Positions 1 through 6,985 of a stretch of 9,510 nucleotides of DNA are shown here, piece after piece. Source of the DNA: CAZQSL01 sp964595945 (GTDB lineage: Bacteria > UBP15 > UBA6099 > JAJRTR01); contig CAZQSL010000135.1 of the NCBI GenBank assembly GCA_964595945.1, positions 1 through 9,510 of the forward strand, written 5' to 3'. The translations under genes were made by a program, and so were the position numbers. Under the pieces are notes generated by a model, which did no database searches, had not been told where the DNA came from, and saw only the letters and a program-made list of their open reading frames with translations. Each line of letters opens with the position of its first letter. The first letter of the stretch is position 1.

Positions 1-1
1 C

Positions 2-1504
2 TTCGAAGTGGTCTATCACCTCTATTCGACAGTGCGCAACAAGTATCTGAGGCTGCGCGTGCCGCTCGATGAAAACGATGTGAGCGTGCGCACGGTGACG
101 GGAGTGTGGAAGGGCGCCGACTGGTTCGAGCGTGAAGCGTACGATATGTTCGGCATCAGATTCGAGGGGCATCACAATTTGCAGAAGCTGCTGACGCATG
201 ATCAGTTCGATGGCCATGCGCTGCGCAAGGATTTCGAGCCGGGGCACAGATTTGAATGCACTGAAACCCGCCCCGATCTTTTCACGGCGGCCGAAGACAC
301 GCTTAACCCGCCGCTGCATCAAAGTGATGACGAAGAACTCGGCGAGAGGACGATCGTCAATCTCGGACCGTCGCATCCCATTACGCATGGCACGCTACGG
401 CTCATGATCGAGCTTGAGGGTGAGACTATCCTGCGCTCACGCTCGGAGATCGGCTATCTGCACCGGTGCTTTGAAAAGATGGCCGAGACGCACCCCTATA
501 TACAGATAATCCCCTATACCGACAGGCTCAACTACTGTTCGGCATTTATGAATAACGCCGGCTATGCGCATGCCGTAGAGACGATGATGGGGGTGGAAGT
601 GCCGCGGCGCGCGCAGGTGCTGAGAGTCATCCTGAGCGAATTCAGCCGCATCATGGACCACTTCGTGTGCATCGGGGCCAATCTTGTCGACATAGGCGCG
701 CTGACTAATTTCTGGTATCTGTTCCGCATGCGCGAAGAGATATATGACCTGCTGGAATCCTGCTGCGGAGCGCGCCTGACGGTGAGCTATGGCCGCATCG
801 GAGGATTCAGCCAGGACGTGCCGCACGACTTCGTGGAAAAATGCCGCCGCATCATCGGGATCATACCTGGCTTCGTCGGCGACGTGGACAAACTGATCAC
901 TCGCAATAAAATCTTCGCCGGCCGAACGCGCGGCATCGGCACTGTGACGGCTGGCAACGCCATTGCCTGGGGATTCACCGGCCCGTGCCTGCGCGCCTCG
1001 GGCGTCGGCTATGACGTGCGAAAAGCCAATCCCTACTGGACTTACGGACAATATGATTTCGATGTCCCGGTAAGCGGCGACGGCGACGTGATGGCGCGCT
1101 ACCTCGTGCGCCTCGAAGAAATCACGCAGAGTCTCCGCATCATCACACAGGCGCTCGCAGACCTGCCGGACGGCCCCGTGATGACATCGGACAAACGTGT
1201 GGCTCTGCCCCCCAAAAAGGATGTCTACGGCAACATCGAAGGACTGATGAATCATTTCAAGATCATCATGCACGGATTCGAGACGCCAGCCGGCAACATT
1301 TACTCGAGCACCGAGGGCGCAAACGGCGAACTCGGTTTTTACATCGTCAGCGACGGCACGTCCAGACCATACCGCATCAAGGTGCGGCCGCCGTGTTTTG
1401 CCGTTTTCCAGGCCAACGACGAAATCGTCACCGGGCACATGGTGTCGGACGTCGCGGCGATCATCGGCAGCTGGAACGTCATAGCCGGCGAACTCGACCG
1501 ATAG
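2..1504 (+). CDS. nuoCD: NADH-quinone oxidoreductase subunit C/D fusion, 5'-truncated
   Basis: Fused subunit of respiratory complex I. NuoC and NuoD belong to the peripheral arm on the cytoplasmic side, and NuoD lines the quinone pocket. The frame is already open at base 2, so the start lies upstream; an in-frame GTG at base 8 is not a real start. The first about 80 residues are the C-terminal part of NuoC, with the family signature ADWFEREAYDMFGI near bases 116-157 and a GHALRKDFEP end. A linker of about 30 residues (about 245-343) leads into a full-length NuoD domain. That domain begins with NLGPSHPITHG, whose two histidines match the quinone-site histidines of the family. It continues with IPYTDR, which contains the conserved quinone-site tyrosine, then RIGG and DVRKANPY, and ends in DR like E. 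coli NuoD. No frameshift is visible. The fusion is known from E. coli and other bacteria. nuoG follows after 33 bases. Confidence 0.96.
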   Translation, partial: FEVVYHLYSTVRNKYLRLRVPLDENDVSVRTVTGVWKGADWFEREAYDMFGIRFEGHHNLQKLLTHDQFDGHALRKDFEPGHRFECTETRPDLFTAAEDTLNPPLHQSDDEELGERTIVNLGPSHPITHGTLRLMIELEGETILRSRSEIGYLHRCFEKMAETHPYIQIIPYTDRLNYCSAFMNNAGYAHAVETMMGVEVPRRAQVLRVILSEFSRIMDHFVCIGANLVDIGALTNFWYLFRMREEIYDLLESCCGARLTVSYGRIGGFSQDVPHDFVEKCRRIIGIIPGFVGDVDKLITRNKIFAGRTRGIGTVTAGNAIAWGFTGPCLRASGVGYDVRKANPYWTYGQYDFDVPVSGDGDVMARYLVRLEEITQSLRIITQALADLPDGPVMTSDKRVALPPKKDVYGNIEGLMNHFKIIMHGFETPAGNIYSSTEGANGELGFYIVSDGTSRPYRIKVRPPCFAVFQANDEIVTGHMVSDVAAIIGSWNVIAGELDR

Positions 1505-1537
1505 CGGCGCGACTAAAAATTCTGGAAGAATCGCGAT

Positions 1538-3097
1538 ATGAGTGAAAATGAAAATATGGTGAAACTCACGATCGACGGGCGCGAAATCACGGTGCCGGCC
1601 GGCACGATGATCCTCGAAGCCGCCCGCTCCGCAGGCATCGACATCCCCCATTTCTGCTACCATCCGCAACTGTCACTGAGCGGCTCGTGCCGCATGTGCT
1701 TCGTCGAAATCGAGAAAGTGCCGAAACTCGTCACCTCCTGCTGCACGCCAGTCGCCGAAGGCATGGCCGTCAGCACCGGCACTCCGAAAGTCATCGAAGG
1801 CCGCCGCTCCGTCCTCGAATTTCTACTGCTCAATCATCCCGTCGACTGCCCCGTCTGCGATCAGGCCGGCGAGTGCAAACTGCAGGATTACTTCATCGCG
1901 CACGGACTCTACGACAGCCGCGTCGAGCTCGTGGAAAAAGTCCACAAGGCAAAAGTGATCCGCCTCGGCGATGAAATAGTCCTCGACCGCGAACGCTGCG
2001 TGCTCTGTGTCCGCTGTGTGAGATTTTGCAGCGAAGTGACCGGCTCCAACGCTCTGCAACTCCAGCAGCGGGGCCACAAGGCCGAAATCGCGACCTTCCG
2101 CGACGAACCCATCGACGACGACTACTCGGGCTGCCTCGCCGACATCTGCCCGGTGGGCGCGCTGACGAGCGCGAAATTCAGATTCCAGTGCCGCGTGTGG
2201 TTCCTCGAAGGCACAGACTCGATCTGCGACGGCTGCTCGACAGGCTGCAATATCCGCATCGAACACTATCGCGGCCACATCAAACGCTTTCTGCCCCGCG
2301 AAAACCCCGCCGTCAATTCCACCTGGCTCTGCAACGAAGGCCGCTGGAGCTGGCGCGCGCTCCATGACACCACTGACCGCGTGACTTCCCCGATGATCCT
2401 CACAAACGGCGCGCTCCGTGAAGCCACCTGGCATGAAGCCCTCACCGCGCTCGGCCGGCTCGCGCATGACGCTTCAGGCAGTATCTCGGGCATCTCGTCT
2501 CCACGCATGTCCAACGAAGAACTATTCCTCTTCAGAAAATACATCATGGAAACCGCCGGCGGAGCCTGTGTGGATTTCAGGATCGACGACAGCCACGCGC
2601 TCATGGCCGAGATGCAGGACAACCTCCTGCGCCGCAGGGACAAAAATCCCAACACGCGCGGCGCGTTGCTTTTCGGCATCGCGGGCGACGATATCCCGCT
2701 TGCCGCCGTCAGGACCGCTCTCGTCGTCGCCTTTCGCCAGAATATCGCAAAGACCGCGCCAGAACTGCTCGACGCCATCAGGGCGCGCGGCGCGAAACTT
2801 GTCCTTTTCACATCGAAACTCGACGAAACCGCGCGCGAAGCCGACATCGTGCTGCCCATCGCCGAATACTTCGAGACCGACGGCACGTTTACAAATTACG
2901 AAGGCCGCGTACAGGGATTTTTCAAGGCAGTCGAAGCTCCCGGCGAAACACGCGAAGCGCGGCCACTGCTCGCATCGCTCTGCGGCTGCCCCTCATCCGC
3001 CCGGGATGTGCGCGCCGTCATGCGCTCCGAATGCAGCGCTTTTGCGGGATTCGACGAGTCGCTTCTTTCTCCGAAAGGATGGCTGATGGATGATTAA
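1538..3097 (+). CDS. nuoG: NADH-quinone oxidoreductase subunit G, short form
   Basis: Iron-sulfur subunit of the complex I peripheral arm, 519 residues. GGAAGA at 1524-1529 lies 8 bases before the ATG. The N-terminal 2Fe-2S ferredoxin domain has C40, C51, C54 and probably C68. The N5 motif is H100, C104, C107, C113. The N4 motif is C154, C157, C160 and C204, the last in CPVGAL. A further set, C230-x2-C233-x3-C237-x27-C265, matches the off-pathway N7 cluster found in only some bacteria. From about residue 280 follows a reduced molybdopterin-oxidoreductase-like domain. Its end is recognisable in ADIVLPIAEYFETDGTF and NYEGRVQG (residues 435-460). The E. coli protein is about 900 residues, so roughly 350-400 are missing, mostly from inside this domain. 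The frame is intact, so this looks like a compact family version rather than a broken gene; that is inference. The 3' end overlaps nuoI. Confidence 0.94.
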   Translation: MSENENMVKLTIDGREITVPAGTMILEAARSAGIDIPHFCYHPQLSLSGSCRMCFVEIEKVPKLVTSCCTPVAEGMAVSTGTPKVIEGRRSVLEFLLLNHPVDCPVCDQAGECKLQDYFIAHGLYDSRVELVEKVHKAKVIRLGDEIVLDRERCVLCVRCVRFCSEVTGSNALQLQQRGHKAEIATFRDEPIDDDYSGCLADICPVGALTSAKFRFQCRVWFLEGTDSICDGCSTGCNIRIEHYRGHIKRFLPRENPAVNSTWLCNEGRWSWRALHDTTDRVTSPMILTNGALREATWHEALTALGRLAHDASGSISGISSPRMSNEELFLFRKYIMETAGGACVDFRIDDSHALMAEMQDNLLRRRDKNPNTRGALLFGIAGDDIPLAAVRTALVVAFRQNIAKTAPELLDAIRARGAKLVLFTSKLDETAREADIVLPIAEYFETDGTFTNYEGRVQGFFKAVEAPGETREARPLLASLCGCPSSARDVRAVMRSECSAFAGFDESLLSPKGWLMDD

Positions 3098-3662
3098 AGA
3101 CATCGAAACCCCCGAACCGCACGGTTATCTCATCGGCATCCTCAAGGGCCTCACCGTCACACTCCGGCACCTGCTCCGCCACGACACGGCGACCATTCAG
3201 TACCCGGAAGTCCGCAGGGAATACTCCGAACGGTTCAGGGGCACGCACATCCTCACGCGATGGGAAAACGGCGATCCGAAATGCACTTCATGCTATATGT
3301 GCCAGACGATATGTCCCGCCGAATGCATTACCATCATCGCCGGGGAAGCCCCCTCGCCCGAGATCGAAAAACGACCGGAGAGCTTCGAGATCGACCTGCT
3401 GCGATGCGTCATGTGCGGCCTCTGCGTCGAGGCCTGTCCCAAGGAAGCTATCATCATGAGCCGCGAGTGCGAAACAGCGGTGATGAGTCGCATCGAGACT
3501 GTCTACACGATGGAGCAGCTCATGCGGCGCGCATCTCTCGCGGATGTCAAGCTCGGATTCCGCCCCTATTTTTCCTCACTGCACGCCAGCGGCAAGCCCG
3601 TCTGCGTCGGCGCGGGCCAATCCGGGGGATTCATTCCTTCGCACAGGAAAATCGCCGAGTGA
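3090..3662 (+). CDS. nuoI: NADH-quinone oxidoreductase subunit I
   Basis: Peripheral-arm subunit of complex I, 190 residues. It carries two 4Fe-4S clusters (N6a and N6b) that pass electrons towards NuoB. Two classic ferredoxin motifs are visible: C65-x2-C68-x2-C71-x3-C75-P and C106-x2-C109-x2-C112-x3-C116-P. By family precedent the fourth ligands are swapped between the two clusters. The N-terminal stretch GILKGLTVTLRHLL is the amphipathic helix by which NuoI lies on the membrane. The ATG at 3090 overlaps the nuoG stop by 8 bases and has AAAGGA at 3074-3079, 10 bases upstream, which suggests translational coupling. Length is within the family's usual range. The roughly 30 residues after ADVKLGF are not a recognised domain. 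No further nuo gene follows on this strand, so this looks like the end of the operon. Confidence 0.95.
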   Translation: MIKDIETPEPHGYLIGILKGLTVTLRHLLRHDTATIQYPEVRREYSERFRGTHILTRWENGDPKCTSCYMCQTICPAECITIIAGEAPSPEIEKRPESFEIDLLRCVMCGLCVEACPKEAIIMSRECETAVMSRIETVYTMEQLMRRASLADVKLGFRPYFSSLHASGKPVCVGAGQSGGFIPSHRKIAE

Positions 3663-3688
3663 TGCCACGCCCCATTGCTTGATTTATT

Positions 3689-3809
3689 CTGAATATCAAT
3701 AGAAATCACCTACCGTTGTGGGTAGCACAATGAAACCGGAGAATACTCCAAACATAGAGAGTTTTTGGGAGAGGTGCGGAGAACCCTTTTTGCAAAAAGG
3801 GTTCTCCGC
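3689..3809 (+). repeat. Two-hairpin intergenic element, copy 1
   Basis: This element starts 27 bases after nuoI and sits between convergent genes. It opens with CTGAA and TCAATAGAAATC, then a small hairpin (3710-3714 CTACC paired with 3721-3725 GGTAG). A spacer of about 50 bases ends in TTTTTGGGAGAGGTG. It finishes with a perfect 34-base palindrome (3776-3809) whose arms read GCGGAGAACCC and GGGTTCTCCGC around TTTTTGCAAAAA. A diverged copy lies at 9048-9175 in the same orientation. No T-tract follows the palindrome, so a classical intrinsic terminator is not supported. An additional 8-base pairing (3730-3737 with 3844-3851) could enclose the large hairpin here; copy 2 lacks it. Confidence 0.8.
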
Positions 3810-3870
3810 TCATTTTCCGTGAACCCCGTCCAGGGATGCGACAGGTTTCATGCCATGCCGGAGCGGGCGA

Positions 3871-4857
3871 TCACTTCTTTTCGACCCTGTTGCGGGTCTG
3901 GCCGGCTACGTATGCCTCGATGTTGAGAGCCATCTCGTCGACGAGACGCTGCCGGGCTTCGCGAGCGGTCCATGCGGTGTGAGGCGTGACGAGGAGATTG
4001 TCCAGCCTTTTTGCCGCGGCGATGAGTGGGTGCGACGCTTCGGGCGGCTCTTTGGAGAGTACGTCAGTCGCGGCGCCCGCTATCTGGCCGGAGTCGAGAG
4101 CGGCGACGAGAGCGGCTTCGTCGACAACGCCGCCGCGTGCCGTGTTGATGACGAAAGCGGAGTTTTTCATCATGGCGAATTCGCGCTCGCCGAGTAGTCC
4201 CTGAGTGCCGGGAGTCAGCGGGCAGTGGACAGTGAGGAAATCGGACTGGGCGACAACATCGTCGAATGGGGCGCGGCCCGCGGGGCATGAGGCGTCGCCT
4301 TTGCGTGCGGCTATTAGGATGTCCATGCCGAATGCCTGAGCGAGACGCGCGACCGCAGAGCCGATAGTGCCGTGACCGAATACGCCAAGCGTCTTGCCGG
4401 TGAGCTCCACGCAGGGACGGGTGAGCATTGTGAAAGTGGGGCTGTTTTCCCATGCGCCGGTACGGGTGTCAGCGGCGTAGCGGGCTGCGCTGGAGGCGAG
4501 TTCGAGGATGAAGTTCATCGTGTGCTGGGCGACGGCGGTGGTGGAATAGCCCGCGACGTTGCACACGGCGATGCCGCGGCGGCCGGCGGCTGCGAGATCG
4601 ACATTGTTGGTGCCGGTGGCTGCGATGGCAATGAGTTTGAGCAATGCGGCGGCTGGAGAGTCCATGAGTGTTGCGTCGATGATGACCTTGTTGGTCACGG
4701 CGACATCGAATCCCTCGATGCGTGCCGCCGTGTCGGCAGGACGTGTCACGGGGTGAAATGTGCAGTCGTGGGCGGTGGTGAATCGTGTGAAATCCACATC
4801 GCCGCGTTCGATGGTAGAGGCGTCGAGGAATACTACCTTGAGTTTTTTTCCGTTCAT
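3871..4857 (-). CDS. D-isomer-specific 2-hydroxyacid dehydrogenase
   Basis: NAD(P)-dependent cytoplasmic oxidoreductase that interconverts a D-2-hydroxyacid and a 2-ketoacid, 328 residues, a full length for the family. The nucleotide-binding loop is GHGTIG at 161-166 (GxGxxG). The family signature NTARGGVVDEAALVAAL runs over residues 238-254. The expected catalytic residues are R241, E270 (in DVLSKEPP) and H293 (in TPHTAW). The GYSTTAVAQHTM segment (residues 103-114) resembles glycerate/hydroxypyruvate reductases (HprA-like), so glycerate dehydrogenase is the best guess. Phosphoglycerate dehydrogenase (SerA) is less likely because the C-terminal ACT or ASB regulatory domain is missing. The ATG has AAAGG about 10 bases upstream on the minus strand. 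It is convergent with nuoI and divergent from the histidine phosphatase gene. Confidence 0.92.
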   Translation of the reverse strand: MNGKKLKVVFLDASTIERGDVDFTRFTTAHDCTFHPVTRPADTAARIEGFDVAVTNKVIIDATLMDSPAAALLKLIAIAATGTNNVDLAAAGRRGIAVCNVAGYSTTAVAQHTMNFILELASSAARYAADTRTGAWENSPTFTMLTRPCVELTGKTLGVFGHGTIGSAVARLAQAFGMDILIAARKGDASCPAGRAPFDDVVAQSDFLTVHCPLTPGTQGLLGEREFAMMKNSAFVINTARGGVVDEAALVAALDSGQIAGAATDVLSKEPPEASHPLIAAAKRLDNLLVTPHTAWTAREARQRLVDEMALNIEAYVAGQTRNRVEKK

Positions 4858-4904
4858 AGTTCGATTGCCTTTCGCGAGTCATTGTCCGATTGTGCTACCG
4901 GGAC

Positions 4905-4910
4905 ATTTTA
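4905..4910 (-). promoter_or_regulatory. Possible extended -10 promoter for the hydroxyacid dehydrogenase
   Basis: Read on the minus strand, TAAAAT is preceded directly by TGG, which fits an extended -10 (TGn-TAnnnT). I see no good -35 at 16-18 bases, which is tolerable for an extended -10 promoter. It would start transcription roughly 40 bases before the dehydrogenase ATG. Pattern match only. Confidence 0.4.
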
Positions 4911-4919
4911 CCATGCGGT

Positions 4920-4948
4920 TTCACATAAGTGGATGATGGTGGTAACAT
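4920..4948 (+). promoter_or_regulatory. Possible sigma-70-type promoter for the histidine phosphatase gene
   Basis: TTCACA (4920-4925), a 17-base spacer and TAACAT (4943-4948) form a moderate match to the -35/-10 consensus. A start site near 4955 would place the alternative ATG at 4929 upstream of the transcript. That favours the ATG at 5001 as the start of the following gene. The element lies back to back with the minus-strand -10 candidate. Confidence 0.4.
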
Positions 4949-5000
4949 TCTGGAGGACGCAGGAGAAGGGGCCGGGCAATGTCCGGACGACAGGATAGCC

Positions 5001-5660
5001 ATGACTGACCGGATCGAGCATCGTAATCTGGAAAACAGGATAATACTGGTGCGGCACGGCGAGACGGCGGGTAATTCGTCGGTGCGGCTGTATGGCAGTA
5101 CGGATGTGCCGCTGAGCGACACGGGGCGCGCGCAGCTCGCCCTTACTGGCGAGTTGCTGAAAGGCATCGAGTTCCGGTCAGTCTTCGTGAGTCCGCTGAT
5201 ACGTGCTCGTGAGAGCGCCGAGATCGCGCTGGGAGAGGCCGCGAAGCATGCCGTGGTAGTCGAGGCTTTTCGGGAGATAGGGTTCGGCCAGTGGGAGGGG
5301 CTTACTCTTGATGAGGCGGCGGAGAGAGACCCGGACAATTATCGTGAGTGGAGTCTGGGCGGTATGGACTTCCGTTTCCCCGGTGGCGACTCGAAGGCGG
5401 GATTTTTCAGCCGGGTCGCGGAGACCGCGCGTGAAGTGTTCGCGGATGTGGAGCTGCCGGCAGTGGCAGTGGTGCACAAGGGCGTGATCAAGGGGATATT
5501 GAGCGGGCTGCTCGGCGAGCCGGTCGAGACGATTGTGGCTACAGCCAGGATGGAGCTTGGGTGTGTATACGTGCTTGAGCGCGAGGCTGGCGTGTGGCGT
5601 GTGGCCGAGGCCAATGTGGCCGGGCATCTCGGCGCGCTGCGTATGAAGGATTCGGCCTGA
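5001..5660 (+). CDS. Histidine phosphatase family protein (phosphoglycerate mutase-like)
   Basis: Member of the histidine phosphatase superfamily, 219 residues from ATG 5001. These enzymes form a phosphohistidine and act as mutases or phosphatases. The catalytic motif RHGET is at 18-22 (H19). The second phosphate-binding arginine is R68 in SPLIRARESA. The acid is E92 in REIGFGQWEG. The second histidine is H159 in VVHKGV. The frame stays open upstream to ATG 4929, but those 24 residues are low-complexity and unlike the family. AGGA at 4992-4995 is a weak ribosome binding site for 5001. The substrate is unknown. The set RLYGSTDVPLSDTGRAQ and FPGGDS resembles alpha-ribazole phosphatase (CobC) and broad-specificity phosphatases more than glycolytic dPGM. 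The neighbouring hydroxyacid dehydrogenase and thrB would also allow a phosphoserine phosphatase role, which is speculation. Confidence 0.88.
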   Translation: MTDRIEHRNLENRIILVRHGETAGNSSVRLYGSTDVPLSDTGRAQLALTGELLKGIEFRSVFVSPLIRARESAEIALGEAAKHAVVVEAFREIGFGQWEGLTLDEAAERDPDNYREWSLGGMDFRFPGGDSKAGFFSRVAETAREVFADVELPAVAVVHKGVIKGILSGLLGEPVETIVATARMELGCVYVLEREAGVWRVAEANVAGHLGALRMKDSA

Positions 5661-5874
5661 GCGGGCGTGGTGGCTTTTCTCTGATCATTTCGTTTTCACT
5701 CTTTTCATACAGTTTTCCCGCTGTCGCGCAAAGGCTCTTGTATTCCGGTGCCGCCGGAAATCATACTGGCAGGGTCAGGAAAAAGGCATTGCGGCATTGA
5801 CGGGCAATGTGAAAGTAAAGAGAATAGTGGTGCTGTGCTATCGGTGACAGTGATATTTCGCGGAGGCAGTGGAA

Positions 5875-6813
5875 ATGAAAGGTGAAGTGAAAGTGTTCGC
5901 GCCGGCTTCGATCGGGAATATAGGGCCTGGGTTTGATGTGCTTGGAGTAGCGGTGGGAGGCCCGGGTGATGTGGTGGATGTCGAATTCGGCGATTTTGCA
6001 GGCGTAAGGATAGAGGAAATCGGAGGATGGGGCAAGGGACTTCCGCTCGATGATCCCGCGAAAAACACCGCGTCACGCGCAGCGATGAATGTGCTTGAGC
6101 GCACGGGGCGCCAAGTGGGCATCACTATGCGTATAGACAAGGGCGTGCCTTTCCCCTCGGGACTCGGCAGCAGTGCCGCGAGCGCCATAGCGGGAGGAAT
6201 GGCTGCCAACGAACTGCTGGGGCGGCCTCTTTCCAGAAAGGAATTGCTGGTAGCCTGCACCGAGGCCGAGGAGGCTGTCAGCGGAGGCTATTTTGCCGAC
6301 AACACGGCCGCGGCGCTCTATGGCGGCGCAGTGATCACTAAGATCACCAACCGCGAAATAGACGTGATTTCACTGGGAGGGATCGAAGACGCACGGCTGG
6401 TAGTGGTGCGGCCGCACTATGCCGTCAGGACGCAGGATGCGAGAAATGTGCTGCCAAGAGAAGTGCCGATGAATGATTTCATTGCCAATATGTCGGGCGC
6501 GGCGACGATCACGGCCGCATTTTTGTTCAAGGATGTCGAGATGTTTGGGCGTGCGGTGGTCGACAGAGTGGCCGAGCCGGCGAGAGCGGGGTTGATCCCG
6601 GGTTTTGCCGATGTGAAGGCCGCGGCGCTGGAAACCGGCGCGCTGGGCTGCTCGATCAGCGGCGCGGGCCCATCGGTTTTCGCCGTCGCGAGGGCCTGCG
6701 ACGATTTCTCCAGGATCGGAGATGCCATGAAGTCGGCATTCGGCGCGCACGGGCTCGATGCCGATGTCTTCCTGTGCTGCGTCGACATGACGGGCGCGCG
6801 CGTCATAGCATGA
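5875..6813 (+). CDS. thrB: Homoserine kinase
   Basis: GHMP-family kinase that phosphorylates L-homoserine with ATP to O-phospho-L-homoserine, the step before threonine synthase in threonine synthesis. It has 312 residues, the usual length. The N-terminal APASIGNIGPGFDVLG (9-24) is typical of ThrB. The ATP-binding loop is FPSGLGSSAAS (93-103). The C-terminal half has LIPGFADVKAAA (240-251) and the glycine-rich SISGAGPSVFA (260-270). Start choice: an in-frame GTG lies at 5869, only 2 bases after GGAGG (5862-5866), too close to be used. The ATG at 5875 is 8 bases away and correctly spaced. The 214-base gap upstream is pyrimidine-rich at its start and holds a small hairpin (5743-5759). TTGACG at 5797 is a possible -35, but I see no convincing -10. 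No other threonine gene is adjacent. Confidence 0.93.
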   Translation: MKGEVKVFAPASIGNIGPGFDVLGVAVGGPGDVVDVEFGDFAGVRIEEIGGWGKGLPLDDPAKNTASRAAMNVLERTGRQVGITMRIDKGVPFPSGLGSSAASAIAGGMAANELLGRPLSRKELLVACTEAEEAVSGGYFADNTAAALYGGAVITKITNREIDVISLGGIEDARLVVVRPHYAVRTQDARNVLPREVPMNDFIANMSGAATITAAFLFKDVEMFGRAVVDRVAEPARAGLIPGFADVKAAALETGALGCSISGAGPSVFAVARACDDFSRIGDAMKSAFGAHGLDADVFLCCVDMTGARVIA

Positions 6814-6821
6814 CACGCGGC

Positions 6822-6859
6822 GGCGATACAATTAAGCTGGCGATACAATATATTAAGCA
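6822..6859 (+). repeat. Short imperfect tandem repeat, period 17
   Basis: GGCGATACAAT occurs at 6822-6832 and again at 6839-6849, each followed by ATTAAGC (directly after the first copy's shared AT, and after an extra ATAT in the second). It lies just after the thrB stop. The core GCGATACAAT occurs a third time in the cold-shock leader at 8119-8128. Role unknown; it may be chance or slippage. Confidence 0.6.
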
Positions 6860-6902
6860 GCCGGCTTGAAAAACAATATTTTTTAAATAGGGGAATTGAT
6901 AA

Positions 6903-6931
6903 TTTACACAATTCGATAAAAAGCCTAAAAT
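6903..6931 (+). promoter_or_regulatory. Probable sigma-70-type promoter for the alpha/beta hydrolase
   Basis: TTTACA (6903-6908), a 17-base spacer and TAAAAT (6926-6931) each match the consensus hexamer at 5 of 6 positions. The surrounding 100 bases are strikingly AT-rich compared with the coding DNA. Transcription would begin near 6938, giving a leader of about 48 bases with AAGGAGG before the gene. Confidence 0.6.
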
Positions 6932-6985
6932 AGTGAAAAAGGGAACAAATGGCGCCAGGGAAAGAGAAGGAGGACGGAGAGACCA

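Noticed and set aside
437..1669. Long minus-strand open frame (410 codons) opposite nuoCD
   Set aside because: It mirrors a strongly conserved NuoD sequence. Its composition (rich in His, Ala, Asp, Val) is what the complement of GC-rich coding DNA gives, and it has no recognisable motif.
3776..3809. Intrinsic terminator for nuoI
   Set aside because: Very stable hairpin, but neither strand has a T-tract directly after the stem, and the second copy also lacks one.
4372..4998. Plus-strand open frame opposite the hydroxyacid dehydrogenase
   Set aside because: Antisense to a gene with intact catalytic motifs; Gly/Cys-rich translation without family features.
4929..5000. N-terminal extension of the histidine phosphatase from ATG 4929
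   Set aside because: The extra 24 residues are unlike the family, the likely -10 promoter element overlaps them, and ATG 5001 places RHGET at the usual distance from the N-terminus.
5869..5874. GTG start of thrB at 5869
   Set aside because: Only 2 bases separate it from the GGAGG ribosome binding site; ATG 5875 has proper spacing.
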